From assembly GCF_011007365.1 (NCBI RefSeq), contig NZ_WFKM01000001.1, positions 62,001 through 126,000 on the forward strand: a stretch of DNA of 64,000 bases, read 5' to 3'. The position numbers and the translations under genes are program-made. Below the pieces are notes generated by a model. The model made no database searches, was not told the DNA's origin, and was given only the letters and a program-made list of their open reading frames with translations. The stretch is from Sphingobacterium sp. xlx-96 (lineage in GTDB: Bacteria; Bacteroidota; Bacteroidia; Sphingobacteriales; Sphingobacteriaceae). Shown here in pieces: positions 63,411 to 64,000 of the stretch (within the stretch, counting starts at the first letter, position 1; each line of letters begins with the position of its first letter).

Positions 63411-64000
63411 TTAAATGCTTACGTTGTCATGCATGGCACCATCTTCTGTCTTGATAATGCGCGCTGGCATGTTACGGATAATCTGGTAATCGTGGGTAGC
63501 CATCAATACGGCTGTGCCCGAGGATGCAATATCACGTAATAAAAGTACAATCTCTTCAGACGTAGCAGGATCTAAATTGCCGGTAGGCTCATCGGCAAGG
63601 ATGATCTCAGGATCATTCAATAAGGCGCGTGCAATAACTACACGTTGTTGCTCTCCACCGGATAGTTCGTGCGGCATTTTCTTTAACTTGGAACGGAGAC
63701 CTACTTTTTCCAATACATCAAGCATGCGGTTTTGGATAAGGCCTTTGTCTGTCCAGCCTGTCGCTTTTAAGGCAAATTCTAGATTTTTTTCTATCGTACG
63801 GTCATTAAGTAGATGGAAATCCTGAAATACGATGCCTAATTTTCGCCTCAAGTAAGGAACTTCTTGTTCCCGTAGTTTTTTCAGATCAAAACCTGCTACC
63901 AACCCTTCTCCATTGGAGATATAAAGATCACCATAGATAATCTTTAGTAAACTACTTTTTCCTGTACCTGACTGACCTATTAAATAAAGAAACTCTCCTT
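63411..64000 (-). CDS. ftsE: FtsE-type ABC ATPase, partial (5' end beyond the window)
   Basis: The frame is open to the right edge of the window. Codons near 63954-63977 encode Walker A (GQSGTGKS), so the apparent later starts are internal. Further motifs are KLGIVFQDFHLLNDRT (Q-loop), ELSGGEQQRVVIARAL (signature), PEIILADEPTGNLDP (Walker B) and MATHDYQI (switch His). The order and spacing match FtsE, which with FtsX controls cell-wall hydrolases at the division site; LolD/MacB-type ATPases are close relatives. ftsX is not visible. It ends 81 nt before the longest grpE frame. Confidence 0.85.
   Translation of the reverse strand, partial: GEFLYLIGQSGTGKSSLLKIIYGDLYISNGEGLVAGFDLKKLREQEVPYLRRKLGIVFQDFHLLNDRTIEKNLEFALKATGWTDKGLIQNRMLDVLEKVGLRSKLKKMPHELSGGEQQRVVIARALLNDPEIILADEPTGNLDPATSEEIVLLLRDIASSGTAVLMATHDYQIIRNMPARIIKTEDGAMHDNVSI

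Overview
The window reads as chromosomal DNA of an AT-rich Bacteroidota bacterium, most likely a Sphingobacteriaceae member (Sphingobacterium/Pedobacter-like). Lineage markers seen directly are: a fused MurF-alanine racemase, DUF6089, DUF4290 and DUF5686 proteins, a PorT-like barrel next to the menaquinone methyltransferase, a predicted glycine-lipid synthase pair, and promoters of the Bacteroidota type (TTTG-N19/20-TAnnTTTG). No rRNA, CRISPR array, intact insertion sequence, prophage or integrase was seen. This is mainly core genome.

Layout. 1-4638 (minus): CBS protein, NAD kinase, a DUF6089 barrel, UppS and the 5' part of BamA, all concerned with envelope building and cofactors. 4815-6615 (plus): an acyltransferase pair likely making amino-acid lipids. 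6654-9598 (minus): YqeY, an SDR, a PorT-like barrel and MenG/UbiE. 9599-10159: a gene-free region with a perfect DnaA box and phased AT-rich repeats just upstream of dnaB. 10160-17978: dnaB, a D-Ala-D-Ala dipeptidase (minus), a UvrD/PcrA helicase, DUF4290, murA and a YceI lipoprotein. 18088-18250: tRNA-Leu and tRNA-Gly (minus). 18322-22952: recX (minus), then murF-alr, DUF502, an orphan kinase-like ATPase domain and a small protein. 22992-30293 (minus): DUF5686 protein, PEP-mutase family enzyme, SH3 protein and valS. 30466-34291: two tandem LTA-synthase-like sulfatase-fold transferases. 34534-41001 (minus): a predicted barrel, odhB, sucA and an aberrant photolyase. 41245-46579: a Rossmann-fold protein, a UbiD decarboxylase, a small membrane protein with an ABC ATPase, and dihydroorotase. 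46592-50534: an octamer repeat array, an S66 LD-carboxypeptidase, an M14 peptidase and a flavoprotein. 50599-54165: MFS transporter, DUF937, DUF2891 and a small protein. 54653-56850: heat-shock promoter, htpG and tRNA-His. 56863-59984: YqgE (minus), then pdxH-nuoC-nuoD. 60016-60115: a promoter-terminator unit with no gene between. 60174-64000: an aspartyl protease-PDZ protein, then dnaJ, grpE and ftsE (minus, partial).

How the genes fit together. Several clusters serve the envelope: UppS, MurA, MurF-Alr, the dipeptidase and LD-carboxypeptidase act on peptidoglycan or its precursors; BamA and the barrels belong to the outer membrane; the Gls pair and LTA-synthase-like enzymes act on lipids or glycans. 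A second theme is respiration and the TCA cycle (UbiE, UbiD, NuoCD, SucA/OdhB). The third is protein quality control (HtpG, GrpE, DnaJ). The best novel signal links htpG and grpE-dnaJ: both have an 11-bp GACA-N3-TGTC palindrome exactly 13 nt upstream of a sigma-54-like TGG-N8-TTG element. At grpE this element overlaps the first ATG of the longest reading frame, which argues for a later start. Other items worth a look are the octamer array ending at a start codon, a short candidate RNA gene, a 22-bp perfect inverted repeat running into a coding end, a 100-nt MITE-like element, and a photolyase whose C-terminal FAD motifs are eroded.
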